Below are positions 5,363-12,763 of a stretch of 12,763 bases of DNA, one piece after another. The DNA comes from Lachnospiraceae bacterium UBA3645 (GTDB lineage: Bacteria > Bacillota > Clostridia > Lachnospirales > Lachnospiraceae). Position 1 is the stretch's first letter. Each line of letters opens with the position of its first letter. Position numbers and translations under genes: made by a program. Below the pieces are notes generated by a model. The model made no database searches. It was given only the letters and a program-made list of their open reading frames with translations, and had not been told where the DNA came from. The DNA lies in assembly GCA_002373555.1 (NCBI GenBank), contig DFKM01000214.1:1-12763 (forward strand), read 5' to 3'.

Positions 5363-7000
5363 TTACAGCTCCGCAGGGATATGCGCCAGCGCGGAGGCCA
5401 CATTCAGCGCATGGTCGGAGCAGCGCTCCAGGTCAGTCGCCAGATCGGTGAAGATAACGCCGCCCATGGGATCGCAGGCGGTATCCATCAGCCGTTTGAC
5501 ATGATTGTTGATGATCTCGACCTGCATATCGTCGACGTTCTGCTCCAGCATCTCCATCTCGGACATCCTGCCGTACTCTTCGTTCTCAAAGATCTGCAGG
5601 GAGAGCTTCAGGGAAGCGGAGGCAGCATCTGCAAGACGCCGCAGCTCGTGCTTTCCGTGCTCGGAGATCACGGCTTTTTTGTTCTTCAGCTGTTCCGCAT
5701 ATTCCACGATATTCTCCGCGTGATCGGAGATACGCTCGATATCGGATACGACCATCATCATCTGCGACAGCTGGTAAAAATCTCTGGGACTGTAGTCACG
5801 GGAGCGCAGGGAGATCAGCTTCTCGCTGATCGCGTCTGTCAGGATATCCACGCTCTCTTCCGTTTCGACAACGTCTGTGATCTTCGCATCATCCGGTTCA
5901 AAGAAGCACTCGATCGCTTCGAGAATGCTGTTCAGCGTGATATGCCCCATGCGGGAGATCTCACGGCGCGCCTGCTGCAGCGCCACGGAGGAAGGCAGCA
6001 CGGCCGGCAGATGATTCAGATACTGCAGCTGACGGTTTTCCAGCTGGCGGCTTTCCTCTTCCTTCATCGGGATGATCTTCTCCGCCAGAGAAACGATCGC
6101 GCCGGCGAACGGGAACTCGATCAGCACGGCCAGAATGGCGAAGACCGTATGGGCATTCGCGACCTGGCGGCCGACGCTGTTCGGGGTCAGATTCCGGATG
6201 AATTCCAGGAAGGGCGGGAACAGATTGATCAGCAGGATGATGATGCCCGCGCGGATCAGATTGAACAGCAGGTTCAGGATCGCCGTCCGCTTTCCGTTCC
6301 GGTTCGTCGTCAGGGAAGCCAGAAGGTTCGGGGCCACCGAGCCGATCGCGGCACCGATCACCAGATAAACGGTAATATCAAATGTCAGAAGTCCCTGTGC
6401 CGCAAAGGCCTGGAAGATGACGACTGACGAAGAAGAGCTCTGCAGAACCGCCGTGAACAGCACGCCGAAGATCACAGCGACCGCCGGATGCTCCAGTGTT
6501 GTCAGGAAGGAAATGAATTCCGGGCTCTGCGACAGGGGAACGATGGCCTGCTTGATCAGCGAAATGCCGAAGAACAGCATACCGAAGCCCATGATGATGC
6601 AGCCGATGTATTTTACGGTATTCTTTTTCAGGAACAGATACATCATGGCGCCGATAAAGAGGATCATCGGTGCATAAGCGCCCAGATTGAAGGCGGTGAT
6701 CTGAGCCGTGACCGTGGTACCGATATTGGCACCCATGATCACGCCGATCGCCTGTGCAAGCGTCATCAGGCCGGAGTTGACGAAGCTGATGACCATCATA
6801 TCCGTGGCGGAAGAGCTCTGGATCAGCAGGGTTACGAGAATTCCGACAAATACCGCGAGATAACGGTTCGTGGTGGCGTGCTCCAGGATGGTCTGCATCT
6901 TGTCGCCCGCGGCACCCTTCAGGCCTGTGGACATGATGCTCATTCCGTAGAGGAAGAGACCTACGCCGCCCATCAGGGTGAAGAATTCATACATTGACAT
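5363..7000 (-). CDS. Na/Pi cotransporter family protein with C-terminal PhoU-like domain
   Basis: A 545-residue inner-membrane protein. Residues 1-310 contain two inverted PF02690-type repeats with the hallmark glutamine-serine motifs QSSSA (61-65) and QSSSS (187-191), and GANIGTT at 90-96, with eight or more hydrophobic helices. Residues about 340-540 form a PhoU-like helical bundle with the two expected signatures, IERISDHAENI (421-431) and LERCSDHALN (524-533). Family members (NptA/YjbB group) move inorganic phosphate with sodium; in bacteria export or overflow control is often proposed, and the PhoU part is thought to tune flux to phosphate supply. The start at 7000 is backed by AGGAG (7009-7013), 8 bases upstream; a second ATG two codons later is less well spaced. 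It is a single gene ending at the bidirectional terminator, divergent from the NRPS gene. Confidence 0.93.
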   Translation of the reverse strand: MSMYEFFTLMGGVGLFLYGMSIMSTGLKGAAGDKMQTILEHATTNRYLAVFVGILVTLLIQSSSATDMMVISFVNSGLMTLAQAIGVIMGANIGTTVTAQITAFNLGAYAPMILFIGAMMYLFLKKNTVKYIGCIIMGFGMLFFGISLIKQAIVPLSQSPEFISFLTTLEHPAVAVIFGVLFTAVLQSSSSSVVIFQAFAAQGLLTFDITVYLVIGAAIGSVAPNLLASLTTNRNGKRTAILNLLFNLIRAGIIILLINLFPPFLEFIRNLTPNSVGRQVANAHTVFAILAVLIEFPFAGAIVSLAEKIIPMKEEESRQLENRQLQYLNHLPAVLPSSVALQQARREISRMGHITLNSILEAIECFFEPDDAKITDVVETEESVDILTDAISEKLISLRSRDYSPRDFYQLSQMMMVVSDIERISDHAENIVEYAEQLKNKKAVISEHGKHELRRLADAASASLKLSLQIFENEEYGRMSEMEMLEQNVDDMQVEIINNHVKRLMDTACDPMGGVIFTDLATDLERCSDHALNVASALAHIPAEL

Positions 7001-7053
7001 CTGTTTTTCTCCTATAGAACGAATGATATCCGCACAAACGCGAAATCATGGCA

Positions 7054-7059
7054 ATTATA
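7054..7059 (-). promoter_or_regulatory. Probable -10 box of the Na/Pi transporter gene
   Basis: TATAAT is read on the minus strand at 7059-7054, about 54 bases before the ATG at 7000. No good TTGACA-like box lies 16-18 bases upstream, so activation by another factor, such as a phosphate-response regulator, is possible. I see no clear Pho-box direct repeats. Confidence 0.4.
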
Positions 7060-7156
7060 ACCGATATTTTCGGAAAATGCATCTGTTATATTGTTAAAAA
7101 AACGTAAGAATTTCGGACACTGTAGAAAGGGTGGAGGATTGCAGGATCTTTTTTGC

Positions 7157-7185
7157 TTGTAAGAAGTATCTGCAAATGGTAAAAT
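7157..7185 (+). promoter_or_regulatory. Promoter of the NRPS-phosphatase operon
   Basis: TTGTAA (7157-7162) and TAAAAT (7180-7185) are separated by 17 bases, followed by an AT-rich start region and a leader of about 55 bases. It indicates that the NRPS is the first gene of its transcript. The 245-base gap to the divergent transporter gene holds nothing else I can identify. Confidence 0.55.
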
Positions 7186-7245
7186 TTTAATATATTTAAG
7201 AATGGAACGTGAACTGCTTTACGAAACAGATATCCGGGGTGAACA

Positions 7246-10200
7246 ATGACTGATTTGAAACGATATGAACTGAACCGGTCGGAATATGGCATCTACATGA
7301 ATGAACGGGCCTTCCGGGGGACGGCGATCAACACCGTCGGCTTTTTTCTGCGCCTGCCGACGGTTTCCGCGGACGATCTTCGCGCCGCGGCAGACTGCGT
7401 GATCGATGCGGTGCCTGTGTTCACACTGACCCTTTCCGAACAGGACGGGAAGCCTGTCCTCCTGGAAACCGGCGCGGAGAAGGAACACTGCCGGACGGCG
7501 GACGCACTGTCCGCGGAGGAGGCTGCCGCAGAATGGGAAGAACTGGCCGTACGTCCGATGGGCGGAAAGATGTATGAATTCCGTGCGGGCGTTCTGACCG
7601 ACGGCGGTTCCTGGCTGATCGCGCGTTTCCACCATATTATTACGGATGGGTACGACAACCACAGGATCATTCAGCAGATCCTATCCGTGCTTTCCGGAAA
7701 ACCTGCGGACGCGCCTGCAGCGCTTACACATTACACAACGCCGGAGACGGATCCGGAGGCGGAACGTTCCTTCTGGCTGGATTATTTTTACGGGGCGGAC
7801 TTCGAACCGTCTCTGGTTGCCGTGCCGGCGGGAAACATCAGCCGCAGCAAATGTCATCTGCCGGTCGGGGAGATACTGACCGGAAGGATCAGGACGTTCG
7901 CAGAGCAGTATCATGTGACGGAGGCGTCCGTGTACGCTGCCGCCATGTCGCTGTACCTGGCAAGAGCCTCGGAAAAGAAGGATGCAGTATTTATCATGCC
8001 GCGCCTTGGACGCAGCGATGAGGCAGAGCGCAGACGTTACGGCTGCCATACGATGGCAGTCCCTGTTCGGATCACCGTTGAAGACAGGATGACTTTCCCG
8101 GCGCTTTGCGCGCAGATGCTGCAGCGATCCAGAGAAGCCGGCGCACACAAGGATTACGGCATTGACCGTATCCTGACCGATCTGCGGAATGCAGGCATTA
8201 CGGAAGGCGCCGCCAGTGAATACACCTTTAATTTCTTCCGGACAAAGCTGTCTTCCGCGGTACCTTATGATCTGGATATCAGCATGGAAGGCGCCATGCA
8301 CAACCACCTGACGGTGGGCGTGGACGCGTTCGGCGGCGAGGCAGCGATCAATTATGACATGCGCGACGACGTTTATGACGGTGCGGCTGTGCGCCGGTTC
8401 CATGAGGCGCTGCTGCACATTATGTCCACCGGCATGGACAGGCCGGAAACCCCTGTCGGAGAATTCGAGATCGTCGGATCCGCGGAATCGGCATTGCTCC
8501 GGAACATGCGGGGCAGGGACATCCCTGTAAGTGATGCGGACACGATCCCCTCCTTGTTCCGCCGTGCCGCCGCGAGATACGCCAGCGAACCGGCCCTGTA
8601 TGCAGGAGAGTATTCTTACACCTTCAAGGAGCTGGATATGGCTTCCAACCGTGTTGCCAATGCGCTCATGCGTCTGGGCGTGAAACAGGGGCAGTACGTA
8701 ATGTATAAGCTGCGGCGGGACGAGAAGCTGATCCCCGTGATGCTCGGCATCTCCAAAGCGGGTTCGGTATTTATCCCCATCGATCCGGAATATCCGCAGA
8801 AGCGGATCGATTATATTCAGAAAAACAGCGGTGCCAGGATCATGATCGTGAATGATCCGTCTGCGGAGAGTGAAGAAACGAGGCGGTCCATCCGGCTGAT
8901 CTCCGCCGGGAAACTCCTTGCCTGCACCGACGAACGCGATCCGATGCTGGATATTCCGCAGGAACGCCCGGCCTACTGCATTTATACGTCCGGAACGACC
9001 GGCGTGCCGAAGGGCGCCGTGCTTTCCCACCGCGGGATCGTCAGTATCACACATCCGGAAAATAATCCGTTCAACCGGGATCTCGTAAAATGCGGGAGAG
9101 GTCTCGTGGCCATCGGCTCCGTGTGCTTTGATATCTCGCTGTTCGAGTTTTTCGTTCCGCTCTTTAACGGAAAGTTCATCGAATTCGGCCCGGAACGGGC
9201 GATGACGGATCCGGAGGTGCTTGCCGGCCTGATCACAAAGCATGGCGCGAATATGCTGCACTGCACCCCCTCCCGCCTGTCAGCCTACCTGAAAAACCGG
9301 AAGTTTTCCGCTGCGCTGGAATCCGTAGAGATGATCCTCGCGGCGGGTGAAGTGCTGCCGGGCAGTCTGGTGCAGGAGCTTTCCGAACAGTACGGCATCC
9401 GTATTTACAACGGCTACGGTCCGACTGAGACGACTATCGGCGCAACGATCACAGAGGCGGGCGACAGCTCTACGATCGGTACGCCCATTGCGAATACCGC
9501 CGTGATGATCCTGGACGGAAAAGGACGCCTGCTGCCGTACGGCGTGACCGGAGAGCTGTATATCTACGGGAAGGGCCTGGGGCTCGGTTACCAGAATCGG
9601 CAGGAAGAAACAGAAAAACGTTTCGTCCGTCATTACGGCACGCCGATGTATCGGACCGGGGATCTTGCGCAGTTCCTTCCGGATGGCCGGATCGGCTATC
9701 ACGGCAGAAATGATGCCCAGGTCAAACTGCACGGCCTTCGGATCGAACTGCCGGAGATCGAGAACTGTATCCGCAGTTTTCCCGGCATCAGCGGCGTCTG
9801 CGTGCAGGTGCGCAAAATCGGCATTTCCGATCATCTGACGGCGTTCTACTGCGCGAAGGACGGCGCAGTGATCGATCCGAAAGAATTGAAGGACCATGTG
9901 CGGCAGCGTATGACATATTACATGGTGCCGGATATCTTCAAGGAAGTGGAAAAGATGCCGGAGACGCCCGGCGGAAAGACGGATCTCGCGGCACTGGCGG
10001 CGATTCCCGTTGAAATCGAACACAAATACCGCGCGCCGCAGACCCCTTATCAGGCAGCGGTCTGCGAAGCTTTTGCAGCTGTTCTGGAACTGGACCGGGC
10101 CGGCCTGGACGACAATTTCTTCGATCAGGGCGGCGACAGTCTCCATACAGCGGAGCTTTTATATGAGATCGAAGCCCGTCTTCCCGAGGCGGAACCTGCG

Positions 10201-11475
10201 TATGAAGATATCTTCCGTTATCCGACGCCCGAGCTGCTGGCGCAGTATCTGTACGTGAAAAAGTCGGAGAAAGACCGCAGTCAGGAGAACCCGCTGGAAG
10301 CGCTCGCGTATGCCGGCATCCGGGATCTGCTTGCGGGAAATACGCTGGCGGACGGGGAGGTGCCGTCGTCCCATGGCCTGGGGAATATTCTCCTGACCGG
10401 CGCGAGCGGATTCCTGGGCATACATGTCCTTGCACAGCTTCTTGAAAGACAGGATCTGTGGTATAACATTTACTGCCTTGTGCGGCCGACCAAACGGCTG
10501 ACGGCAGAGAGACGCCTGAAGGCCACCATGTTCTATTATGAAGTGACTGACGATGATGATCTCTTTGGCAGCCGGCTGTTTGCGCTTGACGGCGATATTG
10601 CGGAACCGGATATTTTCGCATCCCCGTTTGACGGCCGGATCGATACGGTCATCAACTGCGCTGCGGACGTATCGCATTTCGCGTTCGATGACAAACTGGA
10701 ACGGACCAATACCGGCGGCGTGCGCAATCTGATCGGGCTCTGTGAAAAGCACGGTGCGGCATTGGTGCAGGTATCGACCATCAGTGTCGCCGGCGTACGA
10801 AAAGCGGAAGAATCTGCCCTGACGCTGACCGAACAGGATCTGTTTATCGGGCAGAGGATCAGCAACCAGTATATCCTTTCGAAATATATGGCGGAATATG
10901 AAGCATTACGCGCGGCGCTGGAACGCAGTATACCGGTCAAGCTGATGCGCGTGGGCAATCTGCAGGGACGTGTTTCGGATGGCGAGTTCCAGATGAACCG
11001 CAGGACGAACGCTTTTACAAGATCCGTGCTTTCCTATGTGAAGATCGGCCAGGTACCGGAAAGCCTGTATCGGTCGTCCGTGAATTTCTCGCCGGTGGAC
11101 GATGTGGCGCGGATGATCGTTGCCCTGGCGGCCCTGCCGAAAAAATACTCGGTCTTTCATGTATATCCGCCGGAAGATGTGGCGCTTGAACGTCTCCTGG
11201 GAACGATCAGCAGGCTGGGACACGGGGTGAAGGTCGTCTCCGACGAGGCTTTTGAGCAGACCGTGAAAACGCTTGCGGAAACAGAAGAAGGCCGGATGAC
11301 GCTGGAAGGGATCCTGGTGGACCGGCCGGATCTGCACTATGCCCAGAACGGGATCAGCGATGATTTTACACAGAAGATCATCCGTTCCCTGGGGCTTTCC
11401 TGGAATGATATATCGGATGCGTATCTGGAAAAATATTTTTATGCGCTCGAGACCCTCGGCGCATTCGATGAGTAG
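7246..11475 (+). CDS. Single-module nonribosomal peptide synthetase, C-A-PCP-reductase
   Basis: A 1409-residue cytoplasmic enzyme. Condensation domain about 1-410: active-site HHIITDG at 129-135, intact; its N-terminal motif (LNRSEYGIYMNE) and later YGCHTMAVPVRI depart from the textbook forms. Adenylation domain about 430-920: YTSGTTGVPKG (580-590), FDIS (628-631), NGYGPTE (722-728), YRTGD (802-806), GRNDAQVKLHGLRIEL (820-835) and Lys911 in GGKTD. Carrier domain about 930-1003: GGDSL with Ser965 for phosphopantetheine. Reductase domain about 1045-1405 (NAD_binding_4/thioester reductase): TGASGFLG (1051-1058), Ser/Thr at 1177-1178, Tyr1209-x3-Lys1213. By family knowledge it would activate one amino acid, join it to a donor acyl or amino group, and release an aldehyde or alcohol using NAD(P)H. 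Asp629 implies an alpha-amino acid; my pocket reading (D-I-F-H-L-A-G-I-G-K) matches no code I know. No carrier-activating transferase is in view. A weak ribosome site GGGGTGA (7236-7242) precedes the ATG. Confidence 0.95.
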   Translation: MTDLKRYELNRSEYGIYMNERAFRGTAINTVGFFLRLPTVSADDLRAAADCVIDAVPVFTLTLSEQDGKPVLLETGAEKEHCRTADALSAEEAAAEWEELAVRPMGGKMYEFRAGVLTDGGSWLIARFHHIITDGYDNHRIIQQILSVLSGKPADAPAALTHYTTPETDPEAERSFWLDYFYGADFEPSLVAVPAGNISRSKCHLPVGEILTGRIRTFAEQYHVTEASVYAAAMSLYLARASEKKDAVFIMPRLGRSDEAERRRYGCHTMAVPVRITVEDRMTFPALCAQMLQRSREAGAHKDYGIDRILTDLRNAGITEGAASEYTFNFFRTKLSSAVPYDLDISMEGAMHNHLTVGVDAFGGEAAINYDMRDDVYDGAAVRRFHEALLHIMSTGMDRPETPVGEFEIVGSAESALLRNMRGRDIPVSDADTIPSLFRRAAARYASEPALYAGEYSYTFKELDMASNRVANALMRLGVKQGQYVMYKLRRDEKLIPVMLGISKAGSVFIPIDPEYPQKRIDYIQKNSGARIMIVNDPSAESEETRRSIRLISAGKLLACTDERDPMLDIPQERPAYCIYTSGTTGVPKGAVLSHRGIVSITHPENNPFNRDLVKCGRGLVAIGSVCFDISLFEFFVPLFNGKFIEFGPERAMTDPEVLAGLITKHGANMLHCTPSRLSAYLKNRKFSAALESVEMILAAGEVLPGSLVQELSEQYGIRIYNGYGPTETTIGATITEAGDSSTIGTPIANTAVMILDGKGRLLPYGVTGELYIYGKGLGLGYQNRQEETEKRFVRHYGTPMYRTGDLAQFLPDGRIGYHGRNDAQVKLHGLRIELPEIENCIRSFPGISGVCVQVRKIGISDHLTAFYCAKDGAVIDPKELKDHVRQRMTYYMVPDIFKEVEKMPETPGGKTDLAALAAIPVEIEHKYRAPQTPYQAAVCEAFAAVLELDRAGLDDNFFDQGGDSLHTAELLYEIEARLPEAEPAYEDIFRYPTPELLAQYLYVKKSEKDRSQENPLEALAYAGIRDLLAGNTLADGEVPSSHGLGNILLTGASGFLGIHVLAQLLERQDLWYNIYCLVRPTKRLTAERRLKATMFYYEVTDDDDLFGSRLFALDGDIAEPDIFASPFDGRIDTVINCAADVSHFAFDDKLERTNTGGVRNLIGLCEKHGAALVQVSTISVAGVRKAEESALTLTEQDLFIGQRISNQYILSKYMAEYEALRAALERSIPVKLMRVGNLQGRVSDGEFQMNRRTNAFTRSVLSYVKIGQVPESLYRSSVNFSPVDDVARMIVALAALPKKYSVFHVYPPEDVALERLLGTISRLGHGVKVVSDEAFEQTVKTLAETEEGRMTLEGILVDRPDLHYAQNGISDDFTQKIIRSLGLSWNDISDAYLEKYFYALETLGAFDE

Positions 11476-11489
11476 AGGAGATGATCGGT

Positions 11490-12763
11490 ATGGTAGTATT
11501 TCTCTGGTCACTGGCCATGATCCTGGGCTCCGTATTTGCATGGCTGCTTGTCCACACATTGCTGACGCCGAAAATCCGGGGGGCACAGTTTGCCCTGCCC
11601 TGGATCCTTGCCGGCATCGTCGGATATGCCCTGACTTTCCTGGCCTACAGCATCAATCTGTATAATGATGCTTTCGGTGCGCTGGCTCTTCCGGCTTTCC
11701 TGTGTATCGTGATCCTGTACACCTATCAGGAGGCGGCGCCGGTTAAACTGTTCGTCGGCCTGATGGCGTCCCTGACCGTCAGCGTTTCCACCTTCATGTT
11801 CTGCGGAACGGCGGATATGTTTATCGGGGCGAGGCTCGGCTACTTCGCGGGCGGTACGCCATATACCGTGGAGAACATCCTGCTGTTCATCGGGATCAAG
11901 CTCGTTGTCTTTGCAGTCATTTTTGTGCTCTATATGCAGTTCGTGCGGGCCAGCGTACGGGATGTCCTCCGGATGGCCGGTGACGGGATCCGGACCTCCC
12001 TTGTCGTGCCTGCGGTATCGATCGTCGGATTCTATATCATCAATCTGGTGACCAACAGCGTCGGGATCATTCCGACAAGCTCCTGGTACCTGCCGCTTTA
12101 TGTGACGGTCTGTATCATTTTCGCTGTAGAATTCCTGCAGATCTTCGGTACTGTCCGTGCGAATGCGGAGAAGATGCAGAGCGAAAAAGAGAAGGAGAGG
12201 ATCGGTGCGGAGCTGAATGTCGCAACCCAGATCCAGGCGGACATGCTGCCCCGGATCTTCCCGCCGTTCCCTGAACGGAAGGATTTTGACATTTATGCGG
12301 CCATGATGCCGGCCAAGGAAGTCGGCGGCGATTTCTATGATTTCTTCCTGATCGATGATGACCATCTGGGAATGGTCATGGCGGATGTTTCCGGAAAGGG
12401 CGTCCCCGCGGCGCTGTTCATGGTCATTGCCAAGACGCTGATCAAGAACCACGCACAGCTAGGAGAATATTCGCCGGCCAAAGTCCTGATGCAGACGAAC
12501 GAGCAGCTCTGCGAAGGCAACGAAGCGGAACTGTTTGTCACGGTCTGGCTGGCGATCCTGGAGATCAGTACCGGAAAAGGTCTTGCCGCCAATGCGGGAC
12601 ATGAGCATCCCGCGCTCCGCCGGGCGGATGGCACGTATGAACTGGTGAAATACCGCCATTCCCCTGCGGTCGCAACGATGGAAGGCATGCGTTTCCGGGA
12701 GCATGAATTCGAGCTGAAGCCCGGCGACAGCCTGTTCGTTTACACGGACGGCGTGCCGGAGGC
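11490..12763 (+). CDS. SpoIIE/RsbU-type PP2C phosphatase with multi-pass membrane domain, 3' end cut
   Basis: The frame is open to the window edge (424 full codons). Residues 1-220 are hydrophobic with six or seven likely transmembrane helices (for example 3-22, 36-55, 63-80, 85-105, 130-150, 170-190, 200-219). A charged helical linker follows (222-255: RANAEKMQSEKEKERIG), then the PP2C/SpoIIE domain from about 265. Metal-site motifs are present: GGDFYDFF (279-286), DVSGKG with Asp299 (299-304), NAGHEHP (368-374) and YTDGV (418-422), just before the cut. Family members dephosphorylate serine on anti-sigma-antagonist (STAS) proteins in partner-switching pathways. Start choice: AGAGGAG (11474-11480) is 9 bases from the ATG at 11490; an ATG at 11481 directly touches that site and is unlikely. 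It follows the NRPS stop by 14 bases with no terminator, so the two genes are almost certainly co-transcribed. The membrane part resembles no sensor domain I can name. Confidence 0.93.
   Translation, partial: MVVFLWSLAMILGSVFAWLLVHTLLTPKIRGAQFALPWILAGIVGYALTFLAYSINLYNDAFGALALPAFLCIVILYTYQEAAPVKLFVGLMASLTVSVSTFMFCGTADMFIGARLGYFAGGTPYTVENILLFIGIKLVVFAVIFVLYMQFVRASVRDVLRMAGDGIRTSLVVPAVSIVGFYIINLVTNSVGIIPTSSWYLPLYVTVCIIFAVEFLQIFGTVRANAEKMQSEKEKERIGAELNVATQIQADMLPRIFPPFPERKDFDIYAAMMPAKEVGGDFYDFFLIDDDHLGMVMADVSGKGVPAALFMVIAKTLIKNHAQLGEYSPAKVLMQTNEQLCEGNEAELFVTVWLAILEISTGKGLAANAGHEHPALRRADGTYELVKYRHSPAVATMEGMRFREHEFELKPGDSLFVYTDGVPE

Noticed and set aside
7001..7245. Riboswitch or leader RNA before the NRPS or the Na/Pi transporter
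   Set aside because: The leaders are only about 55 bases on each side and I see no stable stem or known motif.
7681..9261. 526-codon minus-strand open frame inside the NRPS gene
   Set aside because: It overlaps the condensation and adenylation domains in antisense, shows no recognisable domain, and its own codon pattern is that of a reverse reading of a real gene.

Overview
The window looks like a chromosome segment of a moderately GC-rich Firmicute of the class Clostridia, probably a Lachnospiraceae-like gut anaerobe. The evidence is strong AGGAGG-type ribosome sites, readable SigA promoters with 17-bp spacers, and the family mix: DUF1836, hemolysin III, a Na/Pi cotransporter with a PhoU tail, an HTH-Uma2 protein, a SpoIIE-type phosphatase, and a single-module NRPS ending in a reductase. 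The taxonomic guess is inference. No rRNA, tRNA, IS element or CRISPR array was seen.

Layout. 1-465: 3' part of an unrecognised, probably membrane-anchored protein (+). 578-1447: Uma2-family nuclease-fold protein with an N-terminal HTH (+), behind a strong promoter that carries three AAACGGT repeats and a 14-bp palindrome over its -10. 1522-1593: a 23-codon small gene (-) with its own Shine-Dalgarno site and terminator. 1777-2580: AraC-family regulator (+). 2650-3432: alpha/beta hydrolase of the acetylesterase type (+). 3470-3973: DUF1836 regulator-like protein (-). 4298-4948: hemolysin III/PAQR-like membrane protein (+), divergent from the DUF1836 gene. 4972-5232: four tandem 75-bp repeats, each containing a TACGGACG/CGTCCGTA hairpin. 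5300-5323: a bidirectional terminator. 5363-7000: Na/Pi cotransporter with PhoU domain (-). 7246-11475: a 1409-aa C-A-PCP-R nonribosomal peptide synthetase (+). 11490-12763: the start of a multi-pass membrane SpoIIE/RsbU-type PP2C phosphatase (+), cut by the window edge.

How the genes work together. The left half is mostly single genes with their own promoters. The AraC regulator and the esterase are a plausible regulator/target pair. The right end is the most distinctive part: an NRPS predicted to load one amino acid, condense it with an unknown donor and release the product reductively as an aldehyde or alcohol. A membrane partner-switching phosphatase follows with no terminator between them. 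This suggests one operon joining a small reduced metabolite to a membrane phosphatase signalling pathway, continuing past the window. The 75-bp hairpin array and the 23-aa gene are the other two elements that ordinary annotation would miss.
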